From UBA9676 sp963837105 (GTDB lineage: Bacteria; Actinomycetota; Actinomycetes; Streptosporangiales; Streptosporangiaceae), in NCBI GenBank assembly GCA_963837105.1, contig CAWIMG010000019.1, positions 1 to 64,000 of the forward strand: a DNA stretch of 64,000 bases, read 5' to 3'. Below, one piece after another: positions 7,542-17,148 of this stretch. Position 1 is the stretch's first letter, and each line of letters starts with the position of its first letter. The notes beneath the pieces were generated by a model that did not search any database, had not been told where the DNA came from, and was given only the letters and a program-made list of their open reading frames with translations. A program made the position numbers and the translations under genes.

Positions 7542-9449
7542 GTGACCTTGCTCGAGTCCATCACCTGTCCCCGGGACCTGAAGGCGCTCAGCCCCGCTGA
7601 GCTGCCCGCCCTGGCCAGCGAAATCCGCGATTTCCTCGTCAACGCGGTGTCCCGCAACGGCGGCCACCTCGGGCCGAACCTGGGCGTGGTGGAACTCACC
7701 ATCGCCCTGCACCGGGTCTTCGACTCCCCGTCGGACCGGATCATCTTCGATACCGGCCACCAGGCCTACGTGCACAAGCTGCTCACCGGCCGGCAGGACG
7801 GCTTCGCCCGGCTCAAGCAGCGCGGCGGCGTGTCCGGCTACCCGAACCAGGCCGAGTCCGAGCACGACATCGTGGAGAACTCGCACGCGTCCACCGCCCT
7901 GTCCTACGCCGATGGGCTGGCCAAGGCCTACATACTGCGCGGGGAGACCGACCGCACCGTGGTGGCCGTGATCGGGGACGGGGCACTGACCGGCGGCATG
8001 GCCTGGGAGGCACTGAACAACATCGCCGCCGCCAAGAGCAGCCGGCTGGTCATCGTGGTCAACGACAACGGCCGCTCCTACACCCCGACGATCGGCGGGC
8101 TGGCCGCGCACCTGGCCTCGGTCCGGGTGTCGCAGCGGTACGAGCACGTGCTGGAGTACATCAAGACCTCGCTGTCCCGCACCCCGCTGGTCGGGCCGCC
8201 GCTGTATGAGACGCTGCACGGCATCAAGAAGGGCCTCAAGGACGTCCTGCAGCCGCAGGTGATGTTCGAGGACCTCGGCATCAAGTACCTCGGCCCGGTG
8301 GACGGGCACGATGAGCAGCTGGTCGAGAACGCGCTGACCCACGCCCGCGCCTTCGGCAGCCCGGTGATCGTGCATGTGATCACGCGCAAGGGGTTCGGCT
8401 ACCCGCCAGCCGAGAACGACGACGAGGACTGCATGCACGGCCCGGGCGCGTTCGACCGGGCCACCGGGCGGCCCACCGGGACGGCCCGGCGCGGCTGGAC
8501 GGATGTGTTCAGCGACGAGCTGGTCGCCATCGGGGCGGAACGCCCGGACGTGGTCGCGCTCACCGCGGCGATGCTCTACCCGACCGGGCTGGCCGCGTTC
8601 GCCGGGGCCTACCCGGACCGGTGCTTCGACGTGGGCATCGCCGAGCAGCACGCGGTGACCAGCGCCGCCGGGCTCGCCATCGGCGGCCTGCACCCGGTGG
8701 TCGCGGTCTACGCGACCTTCCTCAACCGCGCCTTCGACCAGGTCCTGCTGGATGTGGCGCTGCACCGGCTGCCCGTGACCTTCGTGCTGGACCGGGCCGG
8801 GGTGACCGGCTCGGACGGGCCCAGCCACAACGGCATGTGGGATCTGTCGATCCTGCAGATGGTGCCCGGCCTGAAGATTGCCGCGCCACGGGATGCCACC
8901 CGGCTGGCCGGGCTGCTGCGGGAAGCGATGGCGATCAGTGACGGGCCGTCCGTGGTGCGCTTCCCCAAGGGCGCCCCGGGGCCGGACATTCCCGCCGTCG
9001 GCACCCTGGGCCAGATGGACGTGCTGCACCGCCCGGCCGACCCGGCCGCCACCGACGTGCTGCTGGTCGGTGCCGGGCCGATGGCCGGGGTGGGCGTGGC
9101 CGCCGCGGCCCGGCTGGCCGACCAGGGCATCGGCGTCACCGTGGTGGACCCACGCTGGCTGAAGCCGCTGGATGAGGCACTGATCACCGCCGCGGGCCAG
9201 CACCGGCTGGTGGTCACGGCCGAGGACAACGGCCGGGTCGGCGGGTTCGGCGACGCGGTCGCGCGGCTGCTCCGCGATGCCGGCTGCGGCACCCCGGTGC
9301 GGACGTTCGGCCTGCCGCAGGAGTTCCTGAGCCACGGCAAGCGGGAGGAGATCCTCGCCGACGCCGGGCTGGACCCGCAGCACCTGGCCCGCGAGATCAC
9401 CGAGACGGTGGCCAGGCTGACCCCCGAACTGGAGCATCATCAGTCATGA
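7542..9449 (+). CDS. dxs: 1-deoxy-D-xylulose-5-phosphate synthase
   Basis: 635 residues, typical length. It condenses pyruvate and glyceraldehyde-3-phosphate with thiamine diphosphate, the first step of the MEP isoprenoid pathway. The TPP motif is GDGALTGG at 145-152 with NDN at 174-176, and the cofactor-activating glutamate is E368 in DVGIAEQHAV. GTG start at 7542 is preceded by a strong GAGGAGGAGGAG at 7522-7533. The stop overlaps the ATG of fprA (ATGA), indicating translational coupling. Confidence 0.97.
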   Translation: MTLLESITCPRDLKALSPAELPALASEIRDFLVNAVSRNGGHLGPNLGVVELTIALHRVFDSPSDRIIFDTGHQAYVHKLLTGRQDGFARLKQRGGVSGYPNQAESEHDIVENSHASTALSYADGLAKAYILRGETDRTVVAVIGDGALTGGMAWEALNNIAAAKSSRLVIVVNDNGRSYTPTIGGLAAHLASVRVSQRYEHVLEYIKTSLSRTPLVGPPLYETLHGIKKGLKDVLQPQVMFEDLGIKYLGPVDGHDEQLVENALTHARAFGSPVIVHVITRKGFGYPPAENDDEDCMHGPGAFDRATGRPTGTARRGWTDVFSDELVAIGAERPDVVALTAAMLYPTGLAAFAGAYPDRCFDVGIAEQHAVTSAAGLAIGGLHPVVAVYATFLNRAFDQVLLDVALHRLPVTFVLDRAGVTGSDGPSHNGMWDLSILQMVPGLKIAAPRDATRLAGLLREAMAISDGPSVVRFPKGAPGPDIPAVGTLGQMDVLHRPADPAATDVLLVGAGPMAGVGVAAAARLADQGIGVTVVDPRWLKPLDEALITAAGQHRLVVTAEDNGRVGGFGDAVARLLRDAGCGTPVRTFGLPQEFLSHGKREEILADAGLDPQHLAREITETVARLTPELEHHQS

Positions 9450-10827
9450 CTGGTCTCGACGTCGCCGTAGTGGGTTCCGGGCCGGCCTGTATACCGCTGA
9501 GGCGCTGATCAAGCAGGCGGCGGCGCTCGACCCGCCGGTGCCGGTCCGGGTGGACGTGCTGGACCGGCTGCCGACCCCATACGGCCTGGTCCGGTACGGG
9601 GTCGCGCCCGACCATCCGTCGATCAAGTCGATCGCCGAGTACCTGCGCACGATCCTGGAGCACCCCGAGGTCCGGTTCCTCGGCGGCGTGCACCTGGGTG
9701 ACGACGTGACCCGCGAGGATCTGCTGGCCAGCTATGACGCGGTGGTGTACGCGACCGGCGCGATGCGGGACCGGCGGCTCGGGGTCGAGGGTGAGGATCT
9801 GCCGGGCAGCTACGCGGCCACCGACTTCGTCAACTGGTACTGCGGGCACCCGGATCTGGACGCGGATGCGTTCAGCCTGGACGCCGAGTCGGTGGCGGTG
9901 GTCGGGGTGGGCAACGTCGCGGTGGACGTGGCCCGGATCCTGGTCCGCGACCCCGCCGAACTCGCGCCCACCGACGTGTCGCAGCCGGTGCTCGACGCGC
10001 TGACGGTCAGCAAGGTGCGCGAGGTGCACGTGATCGGCCGGCGCGGTCCGGCGCAGGCCAAGTTCACCACCAAGGAACTGCGCGAACTGGGTGAACTGGC
10101 CGGGGTGGACATCGTGGTGGACGGCCAGGAAGCCGACCCGGCCGCGTCCGACGCCACTGGGGAGGGCGCCCGGCTCGCGGAAACCGACCGCCGGGTCCGC
10201 GGCAACCTGTCCGTGATCGGTGGCTGGGCGGCCCGCACCCCGGCCGGGCATGACCGCCGGCTGACCGTCCGGTTCTGGCTGCGGCCGGTGAAAGTCGAAG
10301 GCGCCGAACGGGTGTCCGGCCTGACTGTCGAGCGCACGCGGCTCGACGAGCAGGGCAGGCTCACCGGCACCGGCGAGCTGGAGACCATCGGCGCCCAGAT
10401 GGTGCTGCGCAGCGTGGGTTACCAGAGCGTGCCGCTGGCCGGGGTCCCGTTCGACGAGCGGACCCACACCGTGCCCAACGAGGCGGGCCGGGTGCTTGGC
10501 CCCGATGGCGTGCCACTGCCGGGCGAGTACGTGTCCGGCTGGCTCAAGCGCGGCCCGACCGGGGTGATCGGCACCAACAAGTCCGACGCGGCGGAGACGG
10601 TCCGGTCACTGCTCGCCGACGTGGCGGACCGGCCCGGCGGCGACCCGGCGGCGAGGGAGAAGCTGGCCGGCCTGCTGGCTTCCCGCGAGGTGGTGCCGGT
10701 CAGCTATGCCGACTGGCTGCGGGTGGAGCAGGCCGAAAAGGATCTGGCCGCCGCGCTCGGCCGCGGCGCCCGGGTCAAGCTGGCCAGCCGGGCCGCGATC
10801 GACGCGGCCTGCCGGCCGCCCAGGTAG
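9446..10827 (+). pseudogene. fprA: Ferredoxin/adrenodoxin-type NADPH reductase FprA, frameshifted near the N-terminus
   Basis: ATG 9446 overlaps the dxs stop and encodes MTGLDVAVVGSGP, the FAD-binding GxGxxG start, but the frame stops at TGA 9506. The rest (LYTAEALIKQ... to 10827) is intact in the next frame. The family sequence GSGPAGLYTAEAL needs four more bases, one more GGCC unit, between CCG 9482-9484 and CTG 9487. The body has the FprA features: LPTPYGLVRYGVAPDHPSIK, NVAVDVARIL for NADP binding, and GWLKRGPTGVIGTNKSDA at the C-terminus. The product would pass electrons from NADPH to ferredoxins for P450s or the MEP pathway. This is contraction of a GGCC microrepeat or a sequencing error. 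Confidence 0.9.
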
Positions 10828-11185
10828 CGGCCCGCCACCGGCCAGCCCGGCAGCCTGCCGCCACCGGCGGGGCGGCTGGAGCTGGGCAACCCGCCCGTGG
10901 CGGGTGAGGCACGTATCCCTGTTTGTCCGGTACGGTGCCACCATGCCCACACCCGTGCGCCGCGGCGGCGGCGCTTGATTGGTCACCCAGATGATCGCCT
11001 GGGCTTTGCAGCGGCCGCCGCCGCCCGGTTCCCGGCGCTGGCCTGCCCGGCTGGCCGCCGTCTGGACTGTGCTGAGCCATTCCCAGCTGAGCAAATTGTG
11101 GCCTGCCGGTTACGGCGCCGGCGGGCTGTCCCATTCGCCGGATCCCGGACGTCTTGATTACACCCGCAGTGGGGACAATGGGGTC
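10828..11185. other. Intergenic region before ppk
   Basis: 358 bp. A long open frame runs in phase into ppk from 10979, but its GC-rich Arg/Pro-rich translation looks non-coding. A promoter-like element near the right edge is listed separately; nothing else is recognisable. Confidence 0.5.
11154..11179 (+). promoter_or_regulatory. Putative leaderless promoter of ppk
   Basis: TTGATT at 11154-11159 and GACAAT at 11174-11179, with a short 14-bp spacer. ATG 11186 follows the -10 by 6 nt. The 16 bases GACAATGGGGTCATGG recur exactly at the hemQ start (56335-56350). Confidence 0.45.
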
Positions 11186-13306
11186 ATGGGTGGTGATCAC
11201 GAGGATGAGGGCTGGACCGGTGCCGACGCGGTAATCACGGTGGATGAGCCGGTGGACGAGCTTCCGTCCGGCCGTTACTTCGACCGCGAGGAAAGCTGGC
11301 TGCGCTGGAACCAGCGGGTGCTGGAACTGGCCGAAGACGACAGCCTGCCATTGCTGGAGCGGGTCAGATTCCTGTCCATTTTCGCTAGCAACCTGGACGA
11401 GTTCTTCATGGTCCGGGTGGCCGGCCGGATCCGCCGGATGGCCGCCGGCCTGCCGGTCGAGACCGTGAGCGGGCTGTCAGCGGACCAGATCCTCGCCAAC
11501 ACACTGGAAACCGCGCGGCTGCTCCAGCTCCGGCACGCCGAGTGCTTCGCCGCCTCCGTCCTGCCCGCGCTCAGCCAGGAGGGCATCGAAATCCTGCGGT
11601 GGAAGGAACTGTCCGCCACCGAGCAGGACAATCTGCAGCAGCTGTTCCGGGAGCGGATCTACCCGGTGCTCACCCCGCTGGTGGTCGACCCGGCTCATCC
11701 GTTCCCCTACATTTCCGGCCTGTCGCTGAGCCTGGCGGTGATGATCGCCGACCCGGTCACCGGCAACACCATGTTCGCCCGGGTGAAGGTGCCGCCGCTG
11801 CTGCCCCGGTTCCTGACCGTCTCCCAGCACCGGTTCGTCCCGCTGGAGGACGTGATCGCAGCTCACCTGCCCGAGCTGTTCGGGGGCCTGGACATACTCG
11901 AGCACCATGTGTTCCGGGTGACCCGCACCCGGGACCTGGAGGTGGACGAGGACGTCAGTGAGAACCTGCTGAAGTCGATGGAGCAGGAACTGCAGCGGCG
12001 GCGGTTCGAGCCCGCCATCCGGCTGGAGGTCGAGGAGGCCATGTCCAGCGACATGCTGGACAAGCTGGTGACCGAGCTGGGTGTCGACCCGGCCGCCGTC
12101 TATCACCTGCCGGTGCCGCTGGATCTGTCCGGCCTGAAGGTCATCGCCGACCTGGATCTGCGCCAGCTCAAATACCCGGCTTTCGTCCCGTCCGAGTCGT
12201 CGCTGCCCAAGGACACCGACATCTTCAGTGCCCTGGGGCGCCGGGACGTGCTGGTGCACCTTCCCTACCACTCGTTCACCACCACGGTGGAGCGGCTGAT
12301 CGTGGAAGCGGCCGCCGACCCCCGGGTGCTGGCCATCAAGCAGACCCTGTACCGGACCAGCGACACCTCCTCGATCGTGGACGCACTGATCGACGCGGCC
12401 GAGGCGGGCAAGCAGGTGGTGGTGGTGGTCGAGCTGAAGGCCCGCTTCGACGAGCGGGCGAACACCATCTGGGCGCGCAAGCTGGAGGAAGCCGGCTGCC
12501 ATGTGGTGTACGGGATCGTCGGGCTGAAGACCCACTGCAAGATGGTGCTGGTGGTACGCCAGGAGCCGGACGGCTCGCTGCGGCGCTACTGCCACATCGG
12601 GACCGGCAACTATCACCCGACCACCGCCCGCCTGTATGAGGACTTCGGCCTGCTGACCGCGGACCGGGCGGTCGGCGGGGACGCCACCGACCTGTTCAAC
12701 CACCTGACCGGGTACAGCCGGAAGACGTCCTACGAGCGGTTCCTGGTCGCCCCGACCAGTGTCCGGTCCGGGCTGCTGGCACGGATCGAGCGGCAGGTGG
12801 CGCGGCAGCGGCGGGGCGAGCCGGCCCGGATCGCGCTCAAATGCAACGCGATCGTCGACGAGGCGATCATCGACGCGCTGTACCGGGCGTCGATGGCGGG
12901 CGTGCCGGTGGACCTGTGGGTGCGCAGCATCTGCGCGCTGCGGCCAGGGGTGCCCGGGCTGTCGGAGAACATCCGGGTCCGCAGCGTGCTCGGCCGGTTC
13001 CTGGAGCACTCCCGCATTTACGCCTTCGGCACCGGGCAGGACGAGGACAGCGACGTGTGGATCGGCTCGGCCGACCTGATGCACCGCAACCTGGACCGCC
13101 GGGTCGAGTGCCTGGTGCGCGTGCGCGACCCGGCCCAGCAGGCGGAACTGCGCAGCCTGCTGGACCTGGCGATGGATGAGAGCACCGGATCGTGGTGGCT
13201 GGACACCGACGGCAGCTGGACCCGGCATTCCCGGGCCGCGGACGGCCAGCACCTGCGTGATCTCCAGCAGTACCTGATCAGCTCCCTGCGCGGTCAGGGA
13301 TACTGA
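11186..13306 (+). CDS. ppk: Polyphosphate kinase 1
   Basis: 706 residues from ATG 11186 (MGGDHEDEGW), the usual PPK1 size. It polymerises the ATP gamma-phosphate into polyphosphate reversibly. The N-terminal domain has FDREESWLRWNQRVLELAED and SIFASNLDEFFMVRVAG. The catalytic region has TLYRTSDTSSIV, H450 in KTHCKMVLVVR and H470 in CHIGTGNYHPTTARLYEDFG, matching the two E. coli active-site histidines. A start at 10979 would add ~69 atypical residues and is not used. The stop shares one base with the mutT1 ATG (TGATG). Confidence 0.96.
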   Translation: MGGDHEDEGWTGADAVITVDEPVDELPSGRYFDREESWLRWNQRVLELAEDDSLPLLERVRFLSIFASNLDEFFMVRVAGRIRRMAAGLPVETVSGLSADQILANTLETARLLQLRHAECFAASVLPALSQEGIEILRWKELSATEQDNLQQLFRERIYPVLTPLVVDPAHPFPYISGLSLSLAVMIADPVTGNTMFARVKVPPLLPRFLTVSQHRFVPLEDVIAAHLPELFGGLDILEHHVFRVTRTRDLEVDEDVSENLLKSMEQELQRRRFEPAIRLEVEEAMSSDMLDKLVTELGVDPAAVYHLPVPLDLSGLKVIADLDLRQLKYPAFVPSESSLPKDTDIFSALGRRDVLVHLPYHSFTTTVERLIVEAAADPRVLAIKQTLYRTSDTSSIVDALIDAAEAGKQVVVVVELKARFDERANTIWARKLEEAGCHVVYGIVGLKTHCKMVLVVRQEPDGSLRRYCHIGTGNYHPTTARLYEDFGLLTADRAVGGDATDLFNHLTGYSRKTSYERFLVAPTSVRSGLLARIERQVARQRRGEPARIALKCNAIVDEAIIDALYRASMAGVPVDLWVRSICALRPGVPGLSENIRVRSVLGRFLEHSRIYAFGTGQDEDSDVWIGSADLMHRNLDRRVECLVRVRDPAQQAELRSLLDLAMDESTGSWWLDTDGSWTRHSRAADGQHLRDLQQYLISSLRGQGY

Positions 13307-14221
13307 TGGCTGACCCGGGCGAGCCGGGTGAGATCCGCGCTGCCGGGGCAGTGCTGTGGCAGCCCGGGCCGGCCGGGCCGGAGGTGGCCCTGGTGCACCG
13401 GCCCCGCTACGACGACTGGGCGTTCCCGAAGGGGAAGAGCCTGCCCGGGGAGCACGTGCTGGTCACCGCGGTCCGCGAGGTCGCCGAGGAAACCGGCATC
13501 ACGGTCGTGCTGGGCCGGCGCCTGAGCCAGGCCAGGTATGTCAGTGACGGCCACCCGAAACGGGTGGACTACTGGGCCGCCCGTCCCGCGGCCGGCGCCG
13601 GGCCGGCGGCGGGGGCGGTGCCCAATGCCGAGGTCGACCGGCTGGAGTGGCTGCCGGTGCCAGCCGCCGGCCAGCGGCTCAGCTACCCGCACGACGCCGA
13701 TCTGCTCAGCGAGTTCTCGGCTGTCCCGGCCGTATCCACCGCCTGCATCCTGCTGCGGCACGCCGCGGCCCGGAGCAGGAAGACGTGGCGGGACGCCGGC
13801 CATGCCGATGACCTGCCCCGGCCGCTGACCGCACGCGGGCAGAGGCAGGCACGGCGGCTGGCCGCGCTGCTGGCCTGCTACGGGCCGGCCCGGGTGGTCA
13901 GCTCGTCCGCCGAGCGCTGCCTGGCCACGGTCACGGCCCTACGCCGCGCTGGCCGGCGTGCCGGTGGAAGCCGAGCCTGCCTTCCTGCCGGAGGCACCGG
14001 CGGCGGCCATGCGGGACCGGATCACCGCCCTGGCCGCCACCGGCCAGCCGCTGGTGGTCTGCGGCCACCGGGAGAACCTGCCCGGCCTGCTGGCCGCGGT
14101 GTGCGGCAGCCTCGGTGCCCCGGTCCCGCCCGGCCCGCCGCTGCACAAGGGCACCTTCTGGGCACTGCAGCTGGGCCAGGGCCACCTCACCTCGGCCGAG
14201 CAGCACTCGCTGGAGAGCTAG
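13306..14221 (+). pseudogene. mutT1: MutT1-type Nudix hydrolase plus histidine phosphatase, +1 frameshift
   Basis: The N-terminal half is a Nudix domain (box at residues 43-64: GK...REVAEETG). It is followed by a histidine-phosphatase domain starting with LLRHAAA (R151/H152). This is the mycobacterial MutT1 arrangement that hydrolyses 8-oxo-dGTP or diadenosine polyphosphates. After ERCLATVT the reading frame must change near 13933-13939, where an extra G sits before CCCTACGCC. The remaining VPVEAEPAF...VCGHRENLPGLL...HSLES is intact in the next frame to 14221. Coupled to ppk. Broken here, possibly by a consensus error; the uncorrected ORF reads on to 14310 with low-complexity nonsense. Confidence 0.88.
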
Positions 14222-14236
14222 CGCTGGCGCTCCCGG

Positions 14237-14788
14237 TCAGCTCAGCCTGGCCGGATCCCAGTCGAGAGTGGGCGGCAGCGCCCCCTCGAAGATCAGCAGC
14301 CACCGCTTGACCTCGGTCCCGGTGCCGCCGCTGAATCCGCCCAGCCCGTTCCCGGCAACCACCCGATGGCAGGGCACGATGATCGGGCACGGGTTGCTGG
14401 CCATCACCTGGCCGGCCACCCGGGCCGGGGGGACTGGCCCGTCGGTGGCCAGCCCGGCGCGGGCGGCGAGCTCGGCGTAGGTGACCGTCTCGCCGTACCC
14501 GACCGAGCCGAGCAGCACGGGCAGCACCGCACGCTGGGCACCGGTGCAGCCCGACCAGTCAACGGGCAGGCCGAACACCTGGCGGCGGCCGGCGAAATAC
14601 TCACCAACCTGGGTCAGTGCCTGGCTGAGCACCGCCCGGGCCGGGGCTCCGGCCGGCCCGGCGGGCGCCGGGCCGAACCGGACCCGGCTGAGGCCGGCCG
14701 CGGTGCAGCCGGCCGAGATCTCCCCGACCGGCGAGCTGATGGTGCCCCAGGCGAGTTCGGCCACACCGGTGATTGTCGCACCGCGCAC
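14237..14788 (-). CDS. ogt: Methylated-DNA--protein-cysteine methyltransferase
   Basis: 183 residues. It repairs O6-alkylguanine by irreversible transfer to the active Cys, C140 in IIVPCHRVVAGNG. The helix-turn-helix part GYGETVTYAELAARAG is present, and the C-terminus ends GGFSGG...KRWLLIFEG. GTG start at 14788; a shorter GTG start (VAELAWGT) is possible. It lies tail to tail with mutT1 (15-bp gap) and 13 bp downstream of rnd on the same strand. Confidence 0.92.
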   Translation of the reverse strand: MRGATITGVAELAWGTISSPVGEISAGCTAAGLSRVRFGPAPAGPAGAPARAVLSQALTQVGEYFAGRRQVFGLPVDWSGCTGAQRAVLPVLLGSVGYGETVTYAELAARAGLATDGPVPPARVAGQVMASNPCPIIVPCHRVVAGNGLGGFSGGTGTEVKRWLLIFEGALPPTLDWDPARLS

Positions 14789-14801
14789 CGACAGTGCGCG
14801 G

Positions 14802-16097
14802 TCACGCCGGGTCGGCCTGCTCGCCCTTCTCGATCAGCCGGCTCAGCGCCTTGCTGATGGGCACCGCGGCCAGCTCCACCTGCCAGGGCCGCGCCCCGTG
14901 CTCGGCCAGATCGGCCGCGACCGGGGCCGGGGCCGGGGGATCGGGCGGCCGCCAGGCGAGCCGGCGCACGATGTCGGGCGGGAGCAGGTTCTCGGCCGGC
15001 AGCGAATGCTCATCCGCCAGTGCCGCGACGACGGTGCGCACCGCCGTCAGCCGCTGGGCGGCGACCGGATCCCGCTCAGCCCAGCGGTGCGCCGGTGGCG
15101 GGCCTTCCGGCAGCGGTGACGAGGTCCCGGGCAGGTGGGTCTCGTCCTGAGTCAGGGCCCGGTCCAGCGCGCGCTGCCAGTCCAGCGCGTGGCGGCGGGC
15201 GCCGCGGCCACGGAACGCGGCCAGCTCAGCCAGATTCAGCCGGTTGGCGGTGGCGGCCCGGGCCGCCTCCACGATCGCCGCGTCCGGGAGCACGCGGCCG
15301 GGCGACAGGTCACGCCGTCGCGCGATCCGGTCCCGCTCGTTCCACATCTCGCGCACGACGGCCAGCCCGCGCCGGGAGTGCACCCGGTGGATGCCGGAGG
15401 TGCGCCGCCAGGGATCGGCCCGGGGCGGCGGCGGCTTGGCCGCGAGCACGGCCGCGAACTCCTGCTCGGCCCAGCTGCTCTTGCCCTGCTCCTTCAGTTC
15501 CACCGCGAGTGCGTCCCGCAGTTCGATCAGGACCTCGACGTCCAGCGCCGCGTAGCGGAGCCATTCGGCCGGCAGCGGCCGGGTGGACCAGTCCGCGGCC
15601 GCATGCCCCTTCTCCAGTGACCAGCCCAGGACCGTCTCCACCAGCACACCGAGCCCGACCCGCGGATAGCCCAGCAGGCGGCCGGCCAGTTCGGTGTCGA
15701 ACAGCAGCCGTGGCCGGTAGCCCAGCTCGGACAGGCACGGCAGGTCCTGCGAGGCCGCGTGCAGCACGACCTCGCAGCCGGCCAGCTCGGCATCCAGCGT
15801 GGACAGATCGGGGCAGGCCACGGGGTCGATCAGCACCGTGCCCGCGTCCCGGCGGCGCAGCTGGACCAGGAACGCACGGTGCCCGTACCGGTAGCCGGAG
15901 GCGCGCTCGGCGTCCACCGCCACCGCCCCGGTGCCCGCCCCCAGCCTGGCCACTGCCTCCGCGAAGGCGGCAGCCGTGGTCACCAGTGGTGGCATCCCGT
16001 CGCGCGGTTCCAGCAGCGGCGCCAACTGCTGGGTGCCAGCAGGCTGCTGTGTGTCAGGTGGCTGGCCTGGCCCGGCGGGGGAGGGCCCCCCGGTCAT
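14802..16097 (-). CDS. rnd: Ribonuclease D (HRDC-domain 3'-5' exonuclease)
   Basis: 431 residues from ATG 16097. The exonuclease domain has VAVDAERASGYRYGHRAFLVQL (DEDD site 1), LHAASQDLPCLSELG (site 2) and WLRYAALDVEVLIELRD (site 3). An HRDC domain follows (WNERDRIARRRDLSPGRVLPD) and then a second helical repeat. It acts on tRNA 3' ends. I chose 16097 rather than 16187 because ATG 16097 overlaps the stop of the upstream DUF3000 gene (ATGA); the rnd-DUF3000-hemE neighbourhood is common in actinomycetes. Confidence 0.92.
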   Translation of the reverse strand: MTGGPSPAGPGQPPDTQQPAGTQQLAPLLEPRDGMPPLVTTAAAFAEAVARLGAGTGAVAVDAERASGYRYGHRAFLVQLRRRDAGTVLIDPVACPDLSTLDAELAGCEVVLHAASQDLPCLSELGYRPRLLFDTELAGRLLGYPRVGLGVLVETVLGWSLEKGHAAADWSTRPLPAEWLRYAALDVEVLIELRDALAVELKEQGKSSWAEQEFAAVLAAKPPPPRADPWRRTSGIHRVHSRRGLAVVREMWNERDRIARRRDLSPGRVLPDAAIVEAARAATANRLNLAELAAFRGRGARRHALDWQRALDRALTQDETHLPGTSSPLPEGPPPAHRWAERDPVAAQRLTAVRTVVAALADEHSLPAENLLPPDIVRRLAWRPPDPPAPAPVAADLAEHGARPWQVELAAVPISKALSRLIEKGEQADPA

Positions 16098-16762
16098 GGC
16101 CCTCGCCGGCGGGCGGGTGGCCGGAACGCGGTCACCCCCGCCACCAGCGGTGGCAGACCGGCGGCGGCACAGATGGCGCCGCACCATGCGGCCAGGTGGC
16201 CGTCCAGCCCGGCCTGCTCACCAGGCCCGGTCCCGTCCGGCTCCGGCTCACCAACCAGTCCCATCACGCCGACCGGCGACCATGACGCCCGCAGCTCGAA
16301 GCCGGCGGTCTGCTGCTCCTCCCGCTTGGCGCCGAAGCCCTCGGTGACCACCGTGGTCACCGTCCCGCTCGGCGCGGCGTAGCCGGAGGTGCGGGCGTCC
16401 AGCGCCTCGGTCAGCCAGGACCACGCCACCTCGCCGAGCATCGGGTCGGCGGCGATCTCCGGCTCCAGGTCGGCGCGGATGTAGATGATGACCCGCATCG
16501 GGCCGGCCCAGCCGCGCTGCCCGGCCGGATCGAACAGCAGCACGAACCGGCCGGTGGCGGCCTCGGCCTCCCCTACCCGGGCGGTCGCAGCGACGGCAGC
16601 CGCGAACGGCGCCAGCGTGCGGGGCGCGGGGACATCTTCAAATGTCAGTTCCGGGCGGACCGCGCGTACCTGTTCCTGGCCGGACCGCAGGCTGGCCACC
16701 GCCGCCGTGAAGGCCGCAGCCGCCCGGTCACCGGCTGCGGTGACCCCGCCCACCTGCCTCAT
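16094..16762 (-). CDS. DUF3000 family protein
   Basis: 222 residues, an actinobacteria-restricted family of unknown function found beside RNase D and hemE. Conserved-looking segments include RPELTFEDVPAPRTLAP near the N-terminus and EVAWSWLTEALDARTSGYAA in the middle. The start at ATG 16762 is backed by TACGCT 6 nt upstream. It overlaps rnd by 4 nt, so the two form one operon. Confidence 0.88.
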   Translation of the reverse strand: MRQVGGVTAAGDRAAAAFTAAVASLRSGQEQVRAVRPELTFEDVPAPRTLAPFAAAVAATARVGEAEAATGRFVLLFDPAGQRGWAGPMRVIIYIRADLEPEIAADPMLGEVAWSWLTEALDARTSGYAAPSGTVTTVVTEGFGAKREEQQTAGFELRASWSPVGVMGLVGEPEPDGTGPGEQAGLDGHLAAWCGAICAAAGLPPLVAGVTAFRPPARRRGP

Positions 16763-16768
16763 GCTCCG

Positions 16769-16774
16769 AGCGTA
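16769..16774 (-). promoter_or_regulatory. -10 box of the DUF3000-rnd operon
   Basis: On the minus strand TACGCT is followed by CGGAGC and ATG 16762; no Shine-Dalgarno. Same layout as at 28130. Confidence 0.5.
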
Positions 16775-16792
16775 CGTCGTCGCGGCGCGCCG

Positions 16793-17002
16793 TCAGGCCA
16801 CCTGCCCGCGGATGCGGGACAGGGTGTCCGGTTCAGCCTGGTACGGCACGAAGCCGGACAGCAGCGCGCTGCCGCACTCGGTGCAGGACCACTCCGGGCA
16901 GTCGCCGTCGGCCGCATCGGGGCAGCTGCCCGGCAGGCCGTGGTATTGCTCGAACAGCCGGTCTGCGCCACATTCGCTGCACAGGCGGAACATCTGGCCC
17001 AT
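16793..17002 (-). CDS. Small zinc-ribbon-like protein
   Basis: 69 residues. Two Cys pairs (CSECG near the N-terminus and CTECG around residue 45), plus two extra Cys between them, suggest one zinc ribbon. ATG 17002 has a near-perfect AAGGAGGT about 8 nt upstream, which decides this start over longer options up to 17095. It lies between the DUF3000 gene and divergent hemE. Function unknown. Confidence 0.75.
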   Translation of the reverse strand: MGQMFRLCSECGADRLFEQYHGLPGSCPDAADGDCPEWSCTECGSALLSGFVPYQAEPDTLSRIRGQVA

Positions 17003-17148
17003 ATCCCGTGACCTCCTTCGCCGCCCGTGCCGCCGCAGGCTCCGCGGCAGCACCGCCGCATGCCCGGCTGGTCCGATCGTCGCACGCCACAGCACGGCGG
17101 CGGTGGAGGCCGGCCGGCGTGTCCGGCGGCTGTGAGACGATCACATAC

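Noticed and set aside
7500..9440. 646-codon open frame antisense to dxs
   Set aside because: High-GC third-position effect: Gly/Arg/His/Pro-rich translation, no domain, opposite an unambiguous dxs.
10979..11185. N-terminal extension of ppk to 10979
   Set aside because: Extra 69 residues are Arg/Pro/Trp-rich and unlike PPK; a -10 box lies exactly 6 nt before ATG 11186.
11477..13252. 591-codon frame antisense to ppk
   Set aside because: Composition of a shadow frame and complete overlap with conserved ppk.
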